A stretch of 64,000 nt of DNA from Nocardia stercoris (GCF_003696265.1 NZ_RFFH01000006.1:186001-250000), one strand, 5' to 3'. Counted from the first letter of the stretch, positions 1 to 9,392 are shown. Numbers and translations: made by a program. Notes: generated by a model not told the origin, from the letters alone.

Positions 1-760
1 GCAGCGTCGCTCCTCTCGTATACACAGTCACACCGTGCGCATCCTGCTCGATACCGTGCACCGGCTGCGACAGGTGGATCGAGTCGCCGAGCTCGGCCGC
101 CATCGGCCCGTAGATCGCGCCCATACCGCCGACGGGCCGGGCGTCCTGGGAGCCGCCCACGATGCCGAACACAAAGTTCGGCCCACCTCCCGACGCCATC
201 TGATACAGCGCGAACAGCATCGACACTTCCGAGGCGGCAGAGGTGTAACTGCCGGCGATGGCGGTCTCGAGCAGATCGTGGGCGGGCTTGGACCAGACGC
301 TGCGATCCAGCCACTGCGCCAGGCTCATCTGGTCCCACTTGCCGGCCTTCTTCGCTTCCCACGGTGCCTCGAGCGGGATCGACTTGCACATGTGCCCCAG
401 CTCGGCGAAGCTCGCGCCGAGATTCATCGACGCCCACGGGCTCATCGTCCACGGGATCGTGCCGGTGTAGCGATGTTGCTTACCGTCGAGGACCATCATG
501 GCCTCACCGTCGGTGTACTGCCGGTAACTCCGCACCCCGAACTCGTTCATCAGGGCGTGGATCCGGTCCTGTCCCGGCCCGATCCATGCGCCACCACGGT
601 CTATCCAGCAGCCGTCCGCGCGCATCTCGGTGAACGTGCGCCCGCCGAGCCGGTCACGAGCCTCCAGCACCGCCACCGATCGCCCCGCCTGCTCGAGCCG
701 CAACGCAGCCGTCAACCCCGCGAATCCGCCACCGACCACGCAATAGTCGAAGTCTGTCAT
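1..760 (-). CDS. Flavin monoamine oxidase family protein, N-terminal part (runs off window start)
   Basis: The reading frame opens at ATG 760 and stays open to the window edge, giving 253 residues with no stop. The N-terminus is a Rossmann dinucleotide fold: GGGFAG at residues 10-15, Glu33 at the end of the second strand (ribose binding) and the RLGGR motif at 37-41, as in FAD-dependent amine oxidases. The family oxidises amines to imines with release of H2O2; the substrate cannot be told because the C-terminal substrate and FAD-closing segments lie outside. The Shine-Dalgarno sequence is weak. It is divergent from the SDR gene at 1024. Confidence 0.85.
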   Translation of the reverse strand, partial: MTDFDYCVVGGGFAGLTAALRLEQAGRSVAVLEARDRLGGRTFTEMRADGCWIDRGGAWIGPGQDRIHALMNEFGVRSYRQYTDGEAMMVLDGKQHRYTGTIPWTMSPWASMNLGASFAELGHMCKSIPLEAPWEAKKAGKWDQMSLAQWLDRSVWSKPAHDLLETAIAGSYTSAASEVSMLFALYQMASGGGPNFVFGIVGGSQDARPVGGMGAIYGPMAAELGDSIHLSQPVHGIEQDAHGVTVYTRGATL

Positions 761-975
761 CGAGAGCCGCCTTCGTCCTGAAGTTCTCCTGGCCACCATC
801 GAGCCGAGGCGCCGCTCGCACCCACGGCTCCTCGGCTACGAATCACCTTCGATCAGGCCGACACTCCAAATCAGCAATTCTATAGCAACTTTGCCGGCCG
901 ATCGCCCCACCGAAGGTTGTGACGCGTAGGCGCGGACGTGAGGTCCCATTACGGCGCACACCCCTGGCCGCCAAT

Positions 976-991
976 CTTACTTTGGAGTAAG
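976..991. promoter_or_regulatory. Inverted repeat upstream of the SDR gene, possible operator
   Basis: Two 6-base arms (CTTACT and AGTAAG) with a 4-base spacer lie 33 bases before the SDR start, in the 263-base divergent gap with the amine oxidase. It could be a regulator site, but no regulator is encoded next to it. Inference only. Confidence 0.3.
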
Positions 992-1023
992 TTCTTGCCT
1001 GAAGGCATGCAAAGGAGCAGCGA

Positions 1024-2031
1024 GTGAGCGAGAAATCCACCAGCCGACGGGCCCGCCGACAACTGGCGGGCAAACATGTCGTCATCACCGGCGCCTCCTC
1101 CGGCATCGGCCGCGCCGCCGCGCGGGCGGTCGCCGCCAAGGGAGCGGTCGTGCTGCTGCTGGCCCGCCGGCCCGACGAACTGGCCGCCGCGGTCGAGGAG
1201 ATCACCGCCGCCGGCGGCCGGGCCTACGCCTACCGCTGCGACGTCACCGACGCCGAATCGGTCGAGCAGACGGTCGCCGCGATCCTGGCCGAACACGACC
1301 ACGTCGACATGCTGGTCAACAACGCCGGTCGGTCCATCCGCCGGGCCGTGCACCGCTCCACCGACCGCATGCACGACTTCGAGCGCACCATGGCGGTCAA
1401 CTACTTCGGCGCGGTCCGGATGACCCTGGCGCTGTTGCCGCACATGCGGTCTCGCGGCGGCGGACACGTGGTGAACATCTCCAGCGCCGGAGTCCAGGCC
1501 GCCACACCACGATTCGCCGCCTACCTGGCCAGCAAGGCGGCCCTCGACATGTTCACCGACGTGACGGCCGCCGAAATGCTCGCCGCCGGAGTCACATTCA
1601 CCACCGTCCACATGCCGCTGGTGCGCACCCCGATGATCGCGCCGACCGGGCGCCAGGGCCCCACGAAGTCCCCCGAGTGGGCCGCCGCGATCGTGGTCCG
1701 CGCACTCACCCGCCGCCCCAAGCGGATCGACACCCCGCTGGGCACGCTCGCGGACTACGGCAGCATGTTCACCCCGCGCATCAAGGACGCGATCATGCAT
1801 CGCTACTACCGCATGCTCCCGGACTCCCCCGCGGCGAAAGGGGAACTCGCCGTATCCGATTCGGAAGGGACGCCCGAGGTGACCACCGCGGGCGGCTCGG
1901 CCGCGGCCACCGTCGAGACCACGCAACAGCCTGCCCCGCAGCGGACTTCGCGCCGCCGGTTCCGCAGCACCCGGGTCACTCGCTCCACCCTCACGGTCCT
2001 CGCCGCCGTCGTACCCGGCGCCAACTGGTAG
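1024..2031 (+). CDS. Short-chain dehydrogenase/reductase with a C-terminal extension
   Basis: A 335-residue NAD(P)-dependent oxidoreductase. Seen in the protein: the cofactor motif GASSGIG at 23-29, NNAG at 99-102, a conserved serine in the ISS segment near 153, and the catalytic YxxxK pair Tyr167/Lys171. The SDR core ends near residue 265; about 70 residues of Ser/Thr/Pro- and Arg-rich tail follow and probably do not belong to the fold. The GTG start is set by AGGAG seven bases upstream. The substrate is unknown; this subgroup is common in mycolic-acid actinobacteria and often acts on lipids or steroids, which is only a family-level guess. Confidence 0.85.
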   Translation: MSEKSTSRRARRQLAGKHVVITGASSGIGRAAARAVAAKGAVVLLLARRPDELAAAVEEITAAGGRAYAYRCDVTDAESVEQTVAAILAEHDHVDMLVNNAGRSIRRAVHRSTDRMHDFERTMAVNYFGAVRMTLALLPHMRSRGGGHVVNISSAGVQAATPRFAAYLASKAALDMFTDVTAAEMLAAGVTFTTVHMPLVRTPMIAPTGRQGPTKSPEWAAAIVVRALTRRPKRIDTPLGTLADYGSMFTPRIKDAIMHRYYRMLPDSPAAKGELAVSDSEGTPEVTTAGGSAAATVETTQQPAPQRTSRRRFRSTRVTRSTLTVLAAVVPGANW

Positions 2032-2126
2032 CCCGGGCAAACAGTCCGCGGTCCTCGGTAACCACGACCCCCGAGGACCGCGGCGGATTCCACGCTGCCG
2101 CTGGACTTCTCGCCGCGTCGCCCAAC

Positions 2127-2145
2127 GCCGACCGGTAAGCGGCTC
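2127..2145. repeat. 19-bp direct repeat, copy 1
   Basis: GCCGACCGGTAAGCGGCTC is repeated exactly at 2225-2243, 98 bases away. This copy is in the otherwise empty 210-base gap after the SDR gene, where I see no gene. It may be the trace of a small local duplication. Confidence 0.6.
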
Positions 2146-2224
2146 GGACAAGGTCGATGTCCCGGTGAACTGCCGCAGCGGCGGGCCACCGCACTCACAC
2201 GGCTCGCCGCGCGATTCACCGGCG

Positions 2225-2243
2225 GCCGACCGGTAAGCGGCTC
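2225..2243. repeat. 19-bp direct repeat, copy 2
   Basis: Second exact copy of the repeat at 2127-2145. It touches the stop codon of the convergently transcribed Apd1-like gene. Confidence 0.6.
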
Positions 2244-3252
2244 AGCCTAATTCGACAACATCGGTGGCCACGACGGCCGAAGCCGCCTTGGCCGGGGCAC
2301 CGCAACTCGCCGGGCGAGGCGGATAGCCGACCACACCGGCGGTGACCCGCCACCGACGACCGTCGTGGTGGACGACCTCGGCGGTGCCCGCGTAGGCCGG
2401 ATCTTCCGGGTCGGACTCGGCGGGTAGCGGAGTCACCGTGAGTGCGTCCGCGGGCGCCGAGATCCGTTCCCGCACTGCGATCTCCGCGACCTGCTGTACC
2501 GGACCGTGTCCGCTGCGCCCGCGAAAACCAGTGAGCGACAGCATGTTCAGATCGAGGGCCGCGACGGCGGACAGGGCGGCGTCGCCGTCGATCCGGCCGT
2601 AGGTCAGCCCGGACGGCAGCAGCACCATGGCGGGAGCGAACCGGTGCCCGCCGGTGTGCGAACACTCCCAGACCCGCTCCGGGTAGACCTCGGCCAGCCG
2701 GGCCGCGATCGGGCGGCCCAGCCGGGCACAGCACTGGTCGCGTTTACCGTGCGCGCAGACCAGGACGGGCGTGTCCTCGCCGGTCAGCGGTTCGCCGAGG
2801 CCGGGAGCGGGCCCGTTCAGCAGTTGCAAGTCCAGCTTCAGCAGTTCTTCGAGATCTTCGATCTCGAGCCGCTCACACCAGGCCTCCCCGGGCCGGGCGG
2901 CGGCCAGCAGGACGGTGCGCGGCCCGGTCATCAGGTGCCGTCCGGGCCGGCGGATGAGGGTCGGGCGCACCCGCGCCGCCTTGGTGCGGGCCGCCAGTTC
3001 GGTGGTGATCTCGGCACCCAGCACCTGGTCGGCGAGCACATCACGCCCCCAGGCGCCCGGCTGTTCGACACACAACCATCCGGTCACGTGTGTCGCGCTA
3101 CCCGGCAGCGGAATATCCGCCGCGGCCTCCGAACACGCCAGCCCTTCGAACACGCTTTTCACAATAGGTGCCACCGGACAGCGGGCGCTTTCCGCCACCA
3201 CCGGAACTGTGAAAGTCTCCGGTAGCTCGTAAGATCCGGACTCAGTCGACAT
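2242..3252 (-). CDS. Sucrase/ferredoxin-like protein (Apd1-type thioredoxin-like [2Fe-2S] fold)
   Basis: 336 residues from ATG 3252. The diagnostic block is VCAHGKRDQCC at 165-175 followed by ECSHTGGHRFA at 196-206. This gives the CX8C pair Cys166/Cys175 and the HX3H pair His199/His203, the mixed Cys/His ligand set described for the yeast Apd1 [2Fe-2S] cluster. Family knowledge supports a soluble thioredoxin-fold iron-sulfur protein of unclear function; the 'sucrase' name is historical. The reading frame stays open upstream of ATG 3252, but that part overlaps the divergent lipoprotein gene and is not protein-like. Only 24 bases separate the two starts, so their promoters must overlap coding sequence. 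Confidence 0.85.
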   Translation of the reverse strand: MSTESGSYELPETFTVPVVAESARCPVAPIVKSVFEGLACSEAAADIPLPGSATHVTGWLCVEQPGAWGRDVLADQVLGAEITTELAARTKAARVRPTLIRRPGRHLMTGPRTVLLAAARPGEAWCERLEIEDLEELLKLDLQLLNGPAPGLGEPLTGEDTPVLVCAHGKRDQCCARLGRPIAARLAEVYPERVWECSHTGGHRFAPAMVLLPSGLTYGRIDGDAALSAVAALDLNMLSLTGFRGRSGHGPVQQVAEIAVRERISAPADALTVTPLPAESDPEDPAYAGTAEVVHHDGRRWRVTAGVVGYPPRPASCGAPAKAASAVVATDVVELG

Positions 3253-3276
3253 TTCGGTCACAGTGGGGGGTTCGGT

Positions 3277-3939
3277 ATGCCATCGAAGCGGGTTCGCGGC
3301 CGCACGCTGCTGGTCGCCGTAGCGTGTCTGGCGATCGCCGGCTGTTCCAGCGGTACGGCTCCGAGTCCGGATCCGGCCGCCGCCCAGGCACCCGCCACCA
3401 CCGCCGCCCCCGGCCCCGACCGGCAGATCGACGAGCTGGTGGCCTGGATCGCCGCCGCACCCGCGGCCGACCCGAACGGCTACAGCACCTTCACCGACCA
3501 GAACGGCAAAATCGTCCCGGTGGAACCGGTCGGACCCGCCGGGTACGTCTTCGACAGCCCGACCGGGAAGATCAAGTGCTACCTCGGCACACCCGACCTG
3601 CTCGACTGCCGGGTCCGCTACCGGAATCCGGCGCCCGAGCCACCGAACGGGCACCTGAACTGGCTGCCGTCGGCGACCGAATACACCGGCGACCGCGCGG
3701 ACGCCGGAGAATTCCGCGGCGGCGCGGCCTCGGTCGACATGGGCAACGGCAACCCCCTCGGCTACGGCGCCCGGATCACGGTCGGAAACTACAGCTGCCG
3801 GATGGACGTCACCGGCCTCTACTGCACCCGATCGGGCTCGAAGTCCGGAGTCCAGCTCAGCGATCAGGGCCTGGTGCCCTACGGCTGCCTGAAGAAGCAG
3901 CCGGCGGCGGCCGGTGAGCCACCCACCTACAAGTGCTGA
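3277..3939 (+). CDS. Secreted lipoprotein of unknown function
   Basis: 220 residues. A positively charged n-region and hydrophobic stretch end in a lipobox (LAIAGC) with the lipidated cysteine at 23, so the mature protein should be anchored on the outer face of the membrane. A Pro/Ala-rich linker (about 25-50) precedes a compact domain with six further cysteines, probably disulfide-bonded. I do not recognise the domain; similar small lipoproteins are common in Nocardia and mycobacteria. It stops two bases from the stop of the convergent hydrolase. Confidence 0.75.
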   Translation: MPSKRVRGRTLLVAVACLAIAGCSSGTAPSPDPAAAQAPATTAAPGPDRQIDELVAWIAAAPAADPNGYSTFTDQNGKIVPVEPVGPAGYVFDSPTGKIKCYLGTPDLLDCRVRYRNPAPEPPNGHLNWLPSATEYTGDRADAGEFRGGAASVDMGNGNPLGYGARITVGNYSCRMDVTGLYCTRSGSKSGVQLSDQGLVPYGCLKKQPAAAGEPPTYKC

Positions 3940-3940
3940 G

Positions 3941-4765
3941 TCAGTGCCCGAGAAAGGGCAGCGTGGCGGCCGTGAACTGCTGGAACCGGTCGCGGTGGAT
4001 GCTGTGACCGCAGTCGAACGCCACGACCGTGCAGTCGGGGACCGCGGTGCGGAAGTGCTCGAGCCGGTGCGGGTCGACCATGCCGCCGGGACCGCCGCGT
4101 AGCTTCAGCGTCGGCGCGGTGATCGCGGGCAGGCCGTTCCACCAGGCCGGATTCGGGGTGCGGAACTGTTCCAGCGCGCTGCGGGTCATCGACCGATCGA
4201 AGGCCATGGCCGCGCCCGGGTGCCGGAGCAGGCTCGTGGTGGCGTGCCACAGTTCCGGGACGGTCGGCATCCGGCGGGTAAGGGTCGCGGGCTCGTCGTG
4301 TGAGCGCAGCGGCAGCGGCTGTTCCTCGAGCACCAGCCGGCGCACCAGCCCGGGCTGCTCGATCGCCGCGCACGATGCCGCGTAACCGCCCAGCGAATGC
4401 CCGACCAGATCCACCGATCGCAGATCCAGCCGCTCGCACAGCCGCAGCAGGTCGGCGCCGAAGGCCTCGAACGGGTAGGTGCCGGTGCGGGCGCTGCGGC
4501 CGTGGCCGCGCAGGTCCGGGACGATCACGCGACGTCCCGACCGGGTCAGGGTCCGGGCGAACCGGTCCCAGGTGTGGCCGTCGCCGCCCATTCCGTGCAC
4601 GAGCAGCACCGGGACGTCCCCGAGTTCGTGCTCGACCCGGGGACGTCCGTAGTCTCGGTAGGCGATCAGCACGCCGTCGAGTCGCACCCGGGCGTGCGTC
4701 GTCTCCACAGCGATCGATGCTACGGAGCCGGTCCGCGCGCCGCCGCTGGTTGTGCGTAGTGCCAT
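3941..4765 (-). CDS. Alpha/beta hydrolase
   Basis: 274 residues from ATG 4765. Features of the fold are visible: the oxyanion segment VHGMGGDG, the nucleophile elbow GHSLGG with the catalytic serine, and the final catalytic histidine in FDCGHSIH near the C-terminus. The substrate is unknown. The frame is open for hundreds of bases upstream, but that part overlaps the next gene in opposite orientation and is not conserved-looking. A GTG start about 14 codons further in (before ASIAVETTH) is also possible. Confidence 0.8.
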   Translation of the reverse strand: MALRTTSGGARTGSVASIAVETTHARVRLDGVLIAYRDYGRPRVEHELGDVPVLLVHGMGGDGHTWDRFARTLTRSGRRVIVPDLRGHGRSARTGTYPFEAFGADLLRLCERLDLRSVDLVGHSLGGYAASCAAIEQPGLVRRLVLEEQPLPLRSHDEPATLTRRMPTVPELWHATTSLLRHPGAAMAFDRSMTRSALEQFRTPNPAWWNGLPAITAPTLKLRGGPGGMVDPHRLEHFRTAVPDCTVVAFDCGHSIHRDRFQQFTAATLPFLGH

Positions 4766-4837
4766 ACCCACCCACCGCGCCGTTAGAATTCGTTTCAGCT
4801 CGGATCCGGCCGTGGGGCGCCGGGTGGGGAGGAACTG

Positions 4838-5713
4838 ATGCCGCACGAACTGTGGAGCCGCCGGATCGCCGTCCGGTATGCCGACGGCCACCTGAGCACC
4901 ACACCCCTGCAGGCCGACGACGCCGTCGCGCTCGAGGTACCGCTGCACGAGCTGCGCATGGTGCGGCTGGCCCCCACCGACGACGGACAGCTCGCCCTGC
5001 TGCTGTTCTTCCGTTCCCCCGACCAGCTCGCCGGGGGTACCGCCACCCACTATCACCCGGTGCCGATCCACCTCGACCCCGAGCTGGAAACGCAAGCACG
5101 CGAACTGGTCCGGGTGATCGAGGGCGACCTGCTGACCGCCCGGCGGGTGCAGCGCTCCCGGCCCGACCACACCCCGCCGCCGGGCCCGATCCGGGCCGAC
5201 GTCACCGCCGCCGCCGACCGAATTCGCAGCGACGACACCGTGATCCGCCAGATCGGCGCCCTGCACCACTTCGCCCGGTCCGACGAATACGTGCTCGACG
5301 TCGCCCCCGCCACCTACGCGGGCACGGCGGGACTGCTGGCCGTCACCACACTGCGGCTGCTGTTCGTGAGTGCCGGTATGTGCCACGAGTTCCCGGTCTC
5401 GGCGATCGAGAGAACCGATGCCACAACCACTTCCGGTTCCGAGGTGAAGATCACCGTGACCGCGGGCCCGGACGTCGAGCTGGAGTTCACCGGCACCGAA
5501 CGCGACGACCTGGCCCGGCTCACCCGCTCGGTACATCTGGCCTGCGAGATGGAGCACGTCGACGGTTCGGTCGTCCCGTCCCGGCCCACCTCGGCGGACC
5601 TGTTCGGCCAGTGGCAGTCACTGGTGGAACGCCACGAACTCGGAATGCTCTCCGACGACCCGTTCCAGCACCACGCCACCGGCATCCTGTCGGCCATGCC
5701 GAGTCAGAACTGA
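4838..5713 (+). CDS. Conserved hypothetical protein with PH-like fold and SHOCT-like tail
   Basis: 291 residues, start ATG 4838 with a GGAGG sequence six bases before it. There is no signal peptide or membrane segment. The middle (about 165-240) looks like a bacterial PH/GRAM-type beta sandwich (a GTAGLLAVTTLRLLFVSAG-like strand pair). The last 40 residues have the short helical pattern of SHOCT domains, which often end PH-like proteins of actinobacteria. Function is unknown; a role in binding membranes or partner proteins is only a guess. It overlaps the convergent DUF1266 gene by 10 bases. Confidence 0.65.
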   Translation: MPHELWSRRIAVRYADGHLSTTPLQADDAVALEVPLHELRMVRLAPTDDGQLALLLFFRSPDQLAGGTATHYHPVPIHLDPELETQARELVRVIEGDLLTARRVQRSRPDHTPPPGPIRADVTAAADRIRSDDTVIRQIGALHHFARSDEYVLDVAPATYAGTAGLLAVTTLRLLFVSAGMCHEFPVSAIERTDATTTSGSEVKITVTAGPDVELEFTGTERDDLARLTRSVHLACEMEHVDGSVVPSRPTSADLFGQWQSLVERHELGMLSDDPFQHHATGILSAMPSQN

Positions 5714-6600
5714 TGACGCGCGGAAATCCCGTACACCGGCGCGCCCGGATGCAGCGCCACCCGGCGCCAGGGGCTCGACGGGCGTAACTGCAAGCCCAGG
5801 ACCACTTTTCGGCGCCGCATCACCTGCTCCCGCACGGTGGCGAGGTCCCGGGTGGCGGCCCGGAAGACGGCGCCGGTCAGGAAGCCGGCGGCGAACTGGC
5901 GCCAGTTGCGGTAGTGCTGTTGCGCCTGCGCCAGACCGGCTTCCAGGAAGGTCCAGGACTCGTCCTCGTCCAGGTATCCGGCGGTGTGCGCGGCCCGGAC
6001 GACGAACACCGCCCGCGCCAGATCCCACGCGGTGGCGTCGGTGTGGAGCGGCCGCGGCAGCAAGTCGACGATGCCGAATTCGATGGCCTGCCGCCAAGCG
6101 TCGTAGTCGTGGTCCAAGCCGCCGTCGTCGCCACGGAATTTCGAGAGTGTGCGCAGGAATTCGCGATGGTCGGGTCCGGAGTGGTCGACCCGGACCTCGC
6201 TGCCCGCGGCCGCGGCGGCCAGCGGGTGCACGAGCGTGAACAGTGGGGCGTGCAGTCCGGCCAGCAACCGGCCGACGGTGTCCCGGGCTCCGGCCGCGTC
6301 GTCGACACCCCACGATGCGTGCAGGCGCTCGATCGCCTGCTCCCGCCGGGTCTCCGTCGCACCGTCGAGTTCGGGCAGAAAGGCGACGGTGTCGTTGTAG
6401 GAGTCCCGGTCCCGGCCGTAGTACGCGCCGATCGCCAGCGCCCGGATCCGGTCGTCGGGCAGCTCCGCGCCCGACCAGCGGTCGGACGTCGAATCCGCCC
6501 CGGTCCCAGGAAAACCCGTCACCGGCGGCAACCAAGCTTCCGCGGCCACCACACCCCCTATGCCACGCGACGGCGCGGATACGCGCCTCGTCCGGATCAT
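5704..6600 (-). CDS. DUF1266-family protein
   Basis: 298 residues. The C-terminal half carries the pattern I associate with DUF1266: a helix with WDLARAVFVVRAAHTAGYL, an acidic turn, then NWRQFAAGFLTGAVF. Such proteins are found in cell-surface, toxin-immunity or lipoprotein contexts, but no biochemical role is established. There is no signal peptide or transmembrane segment. The N-terminal 35 residues look poorly constrained, so the true start may be later than ATG 6600. Confidence 0.6.
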   Translation of the reverse strand: MIRTRRVSAPSRGIGGVVAAEAWLPPVTGFPGTGADSTSDRWSGAELPDDRIRALAIGAYYGRDRDSYNDTVAFLPELDGATETRREQAIERLHASWGVDDAAGARDTVGRLLAGLHAPLFTLVHPLAAAAAGSEVRVDHSGPDHREFLRTLSKFRGDDGGLDHDYDAWRQAIEFGIVDLLPRPLHTDATAWDLARAVFVVRAAHTAGYLDEDESWTFLEAGLAQAQQHYRNWRQFAAGFLTGAVFRAATRDLATVREQVMRRRKVVLGLQLRPSSPWRRVALHPGAPVYGISARHQF

Positions 6601-6639
6601 AACCAGCGGCGGCGCATACGGTTTCGGTGCGGTGACCGG

Positions 6640-7653
6640 TCAGGGCGTCCGGTGCAGCGCCGCAACGAGATCCGCGATATCACCGGCGGACGGCCGGTAA
6701 CCGGGGAAATAGCAGCACACTTCACCGGCGTGGGCACCGAATCGGCGGCCGATCTCGGCCGCGCACTCCTGCGGGGTGCCGACGATGCCGATGGTGCGGA
6801 CCATGTCGTCGCTGATCAGCGCGCGCATGCCGGCGTAGTCACCGGTCTTGGACATGGCGTTCAGGACCGGCTGCAACTCGGCCCATCCCTCGGTGTCCAG
6901 GACCGGCCGGTACGCCGGGGTGGATCCGTAGAAGGCGATCAACGTCGCGACCCCGTCGATCGCCGCCCGCAGGTCGGCGTCGGTGCGGCCCACCGCCACC
7001 ATGGCCTGGCCGATGATCTGCAGGTCCGCCGGGGTGCGGCCGGACCGGCGCAAGCCCTCGTCCACCGCCGCCATGGTGCGCTCCGCGAAGTGCCGGGCAC
7101 TGTGGAACGGCATCACCAGGAGCCCGTCGGCGACCTCGGCGGCGGTGCGCGTCATGATCGGCCCCAGCGCACCCATGAGCACGGCCGGCGGGCCGTAGGG
7201 GTTGGGTCCCGGCACGAAATTCGGTGGCATCAGGGTGTGGGTGAAGTACCGGCCGCGAAAGTTCAGCGGCGCCTTGCCTTCCCAGCAGTCGAAGATCGCC
7301 TTGATCGCGCCGACGGTCTCCGCCATGCGCTCGGCAGGCTTGGACCACTGTGCACCGTAACGCTTTTCGATATGCACCCGGATCTGCGAACCCAGCCCCA
7401 GACGGAACCGGCCGCCGCTGTACACCTGCAGGTCGTAGGCGGCATGCGCCAGATGCAGCGGGCTGCGCGGGCCGGCGATCGCGACATTCGTCATCAGGCC
7501 CAGCTCGGCGACACCGGCCGCGATCACCAGCGGCTGGAACACGTCGTGCGGCCCCTCGAAGCTGAACACCCCGTCGGCACCGATCCCGGCCAGCTCCCGC
7601 GCATGTTCGGCGGCCCGCTGCGGTGCCCCGTCGATCTGGAGTTGCACACGCAT
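6640..7653 (-). CDS. LLM class F420-dependent oxidoreductase (TIGR03617-type)
   Basis: 337 residues from ATG 7653 with the bacterial luciferase-like TIM barrel: the early GADGVFSFEGPHD strand, the SGGRFRLGLGSQIRVHIEKRYG-type segment (about 80-101), and the ILMGALGP-like strand near 155. Family members use reduced F420 or FMN. This subgroup is abundant in F420-producing mycolata, so F420 is likely, but the sequence alone does not decide it. The substrate is unknown. It is transcribed the same way as imuB, 116 bases after it, probably as a separate unit. Confidence 0.8.
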   Translation of the reverse strand: MRVQLQIDGAPQRAAEHARELAGIGADGVFSFEGPHDVFQPLVIAAGVAELGLMTNVAIAGPRSPLHLAHAAYDLQVYSGGRFRLGLGSQIRVHIEKRYGAQWSKPAERMAETVGAIKAIFDCWEGKAPLNFRGRYFTHTLMPPNFVPGPNPYGPPAVLMGALGPIMTRTAAEVADGLLVMPFHSARHFAERTMAAVDEGLRRSGRTPADLQIIGQAMVAVGRTDADLRAAIDGVATLIAFYGSTPAYRPVLDTEGWAELQPVLNAMSKTGDYAGMRALISDDMVRTIGIVGTPQECAAEIGRRFGAHAGEVCCYFPGYRPSAGDIADLVAALHRTP

Positions 7654-7682
7654 GTCTGGACCTTCTCCGGCCGGTACGAATC

Positions 7683-7698
7683 GAAAACCGGTGTTTTC
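7683..7698. promoter_or_regulatory. Inverted repeat upstream of the LLM oxidoreductase
   Basis: Arms GAAAAC and GTTTTC with a CGGT spacer, 30 bases before the LLM start and within the gap to imuB. It is more AT-rich than its surroundings and may be an operator or promoter element. Inference. Confidence 0.3.
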
Positions 7699-7769
7699 CT
7701 ATCGCATCGGCGTGCCGCTGGCAAGCCTGCTCGACAGCGCGCGCCGCACTCGCGGGAATCGAATCGGGT

Positions 7770-9392
7770 TCACTCGTACAGCCCTTCGACGTGCCACGTA
7801 CCGGCGTAACCCAACAGCAGCAGCACCCTGGTGTCGCCGTCGAGCTGGATCTGTACCCGCACACTGCCTTCGACGGGAGCGGCGTCGGCTTCGGTGGGCG
7901 TGGCCCACCAGCGGTCGTCGAGCGGCCAGGGGCCGGCCCAGCCGGTGACCGGCCATTGCTTGCTCCCCCAGCGCAGCCGGGCCGGTTCGGCGGTGAACAG
8001 GCCGCGGTCGCAGACCCAGACCCCGGTGCCGTCGGCGGCGGTGAGTTCGACGGCCGGCTGGGGGCCGAGCACCACCGCCGGGGCGGGCTGCGGCAGTTTC
8101 CCCGGCCACGGGAGGGCCGGGTCGGCGGCCGGGACCCGTTCGTCACCGAAGGGCACCAGGGTGATCCGCTCGACCGGGCCGCGACCGCCGCTGAGCACCC
8201 CGATCCGCACCGAGTCGCCGCCGAGCAGCCCCTGGACCCGCACCAGCGCCCGGCGGGCCCGCTCGTCCTCCTCGCCGACCCCGCCCCACAACCCCAGCTG
8301 CAGTGCCGCGGCGGCCACGACTTCCACTGGCTCCAAGCGCAATCCGACGATGGTGGACCCGGTCGGATCGAGGTCGGGGTCGTGATCGGGATCCGGGTTG
8401 CGCAGGGCGCGGTGGGTCAGCCAGCCGTCGAGTTGCCAACGGACGCGGTCGGCGGTGCTGTCGGCGGTGAGCGGTTCGGCGCAGCGCCAGATCCGGGAAA
8501 GCTGTTCCCCGGAAGCGGTTTCGGCGACCACCAGCAGCCGGGTACAGGCGGCCACGGCGGCGGCCAGCCGCTCGTGCAACCGGACCGCGAGCAGACGGCC
8601 CGCGAAGGCCGCGGCGTCCACCCGGTCGATCGGCGGATCGCAGACGTAGTCGACGGCCAGATCCGGTGCGGGCCGGTCGGCCGACGGCGGGCGTTCGGGC
8701 TCGGCCCGGGCGCACCGGTGTGCGCGGATCGCGTCGGCGCCGAACCGGGAGGCCACCTCGGCCGGGGTGAGCGCGGCGAAGTCGCCGATCCGGCGTAAAC
8801 CCAAGCGGTGCAACAGATCCACCAGTTCGACGCGTTCCGGTGCGGCCAGGGCCGGTTCGATCGCCAACTCGCTCACCGGCAGCGGGGCCAGGAACGCCGC
8901 CCCCTCCCCCGCCGGCACCAGTGCCGCCCGCCGGGCCGCCAGCACCGCGGTCGACAGCTCGTCGGCGGAACCGATCCGGCACCCCACCCCCACCGCCGAC
9001 ACCGCATCGGAGATCTGCTCGGCCGCAACCTCTTCCGACCCGAAGTACCGCGCGGCACCGCGGGCGGCGAGCACCAGCAGCCCCGGGCGCAGCACCTCGA
9101 CACCGGGCACCGTGGCCGCCACTGCCGCCACGACCGGTTCGAACGCGCGCGCGTCGCGATCCGGATCTGCCTGGGCCACATGCAGTTCCGGACAGCGCGC
9201 CTGCGCCTCCCGGCGGCGCAGCCCGCGCCGGATCCCGGCCGCCCGCGCCGACGCCGAGCACGCCACCACCCGGTTCGCGTGCAGCACCACCACCGGATGC
9301 AGTGGAGCCAGCCGGGCCGCGGCGGCAGCCGCCGCCGCCGGCCAGTCCGGGCACCACACCGCCAGCACCCGGCGATCCTCAGGAGACGGCAC
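7770..9392 (-). CDS. imuB: ImuB, catalytically dead Y-family polymerase of the mutasome
   Basis: 540 residues from GTG 9392. The N-terminus opens with RRVLAVWCPDWP, where active Y-family enzymes have their first catalytic carboxylates, and the later catalytic motif is replaced by PGLLVLAARG, so polymerase activity is not expected. This is the known state of mycobacterial ImuB, which bridges the beta clamp, ImuA' and DnaE2 in SOS-induced mutagenesis. The start codon overlaps the imuA' stop by 14 bases and has GAGGT just upstream, pointing to translational coupling. dnaE2 is not in the window. Confidence 0.93.
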   Translation of the reverse strand: MPSPEDRRVLAVWCPDWPAAAAAAAARLAPLHPVVVLHANRVVACSASARAAGIRRGLRRREAQARCPELHVAQADPDRDARAFEPVVAAVAATVPGVEVLRPGLLVLAARGAARYFGSEEVAAEQISDAVSAVGVGCRIGSADELSTAVLAARRAALVPAGEGAAFLAPLPVSELAIEPALAAPERVELVDLLHRLGLRRIGDFAALTPAEVASRFGADAIRAHRCARAEPERPPSADRPAPDLAVDYVCDPPIDRVDAAAFAGRLLAVRLHERLAAAVAACTRLLVVAETASGEQLSRIWRCAEPLTADSTADRVRWQLDGWLTHRALRNPDPDHDPDLDPTGSTIVGLRLEPVEVVAAAALQLGLWGGVGEEDERARRALVRVQGLLGGDSVRIGVLSGGRGPVERITLVPFGDERVPAADPALPWPGKLPQPAPAVVLGPQPAVELTAADGTGVWVCDRGLFTAEPARLRWGSKQWPVTGWAGPWPLDDRWWATPTEADAAPVEGSVRVQIQLDGDTRVLLLLGYAGTWHVEGLYE

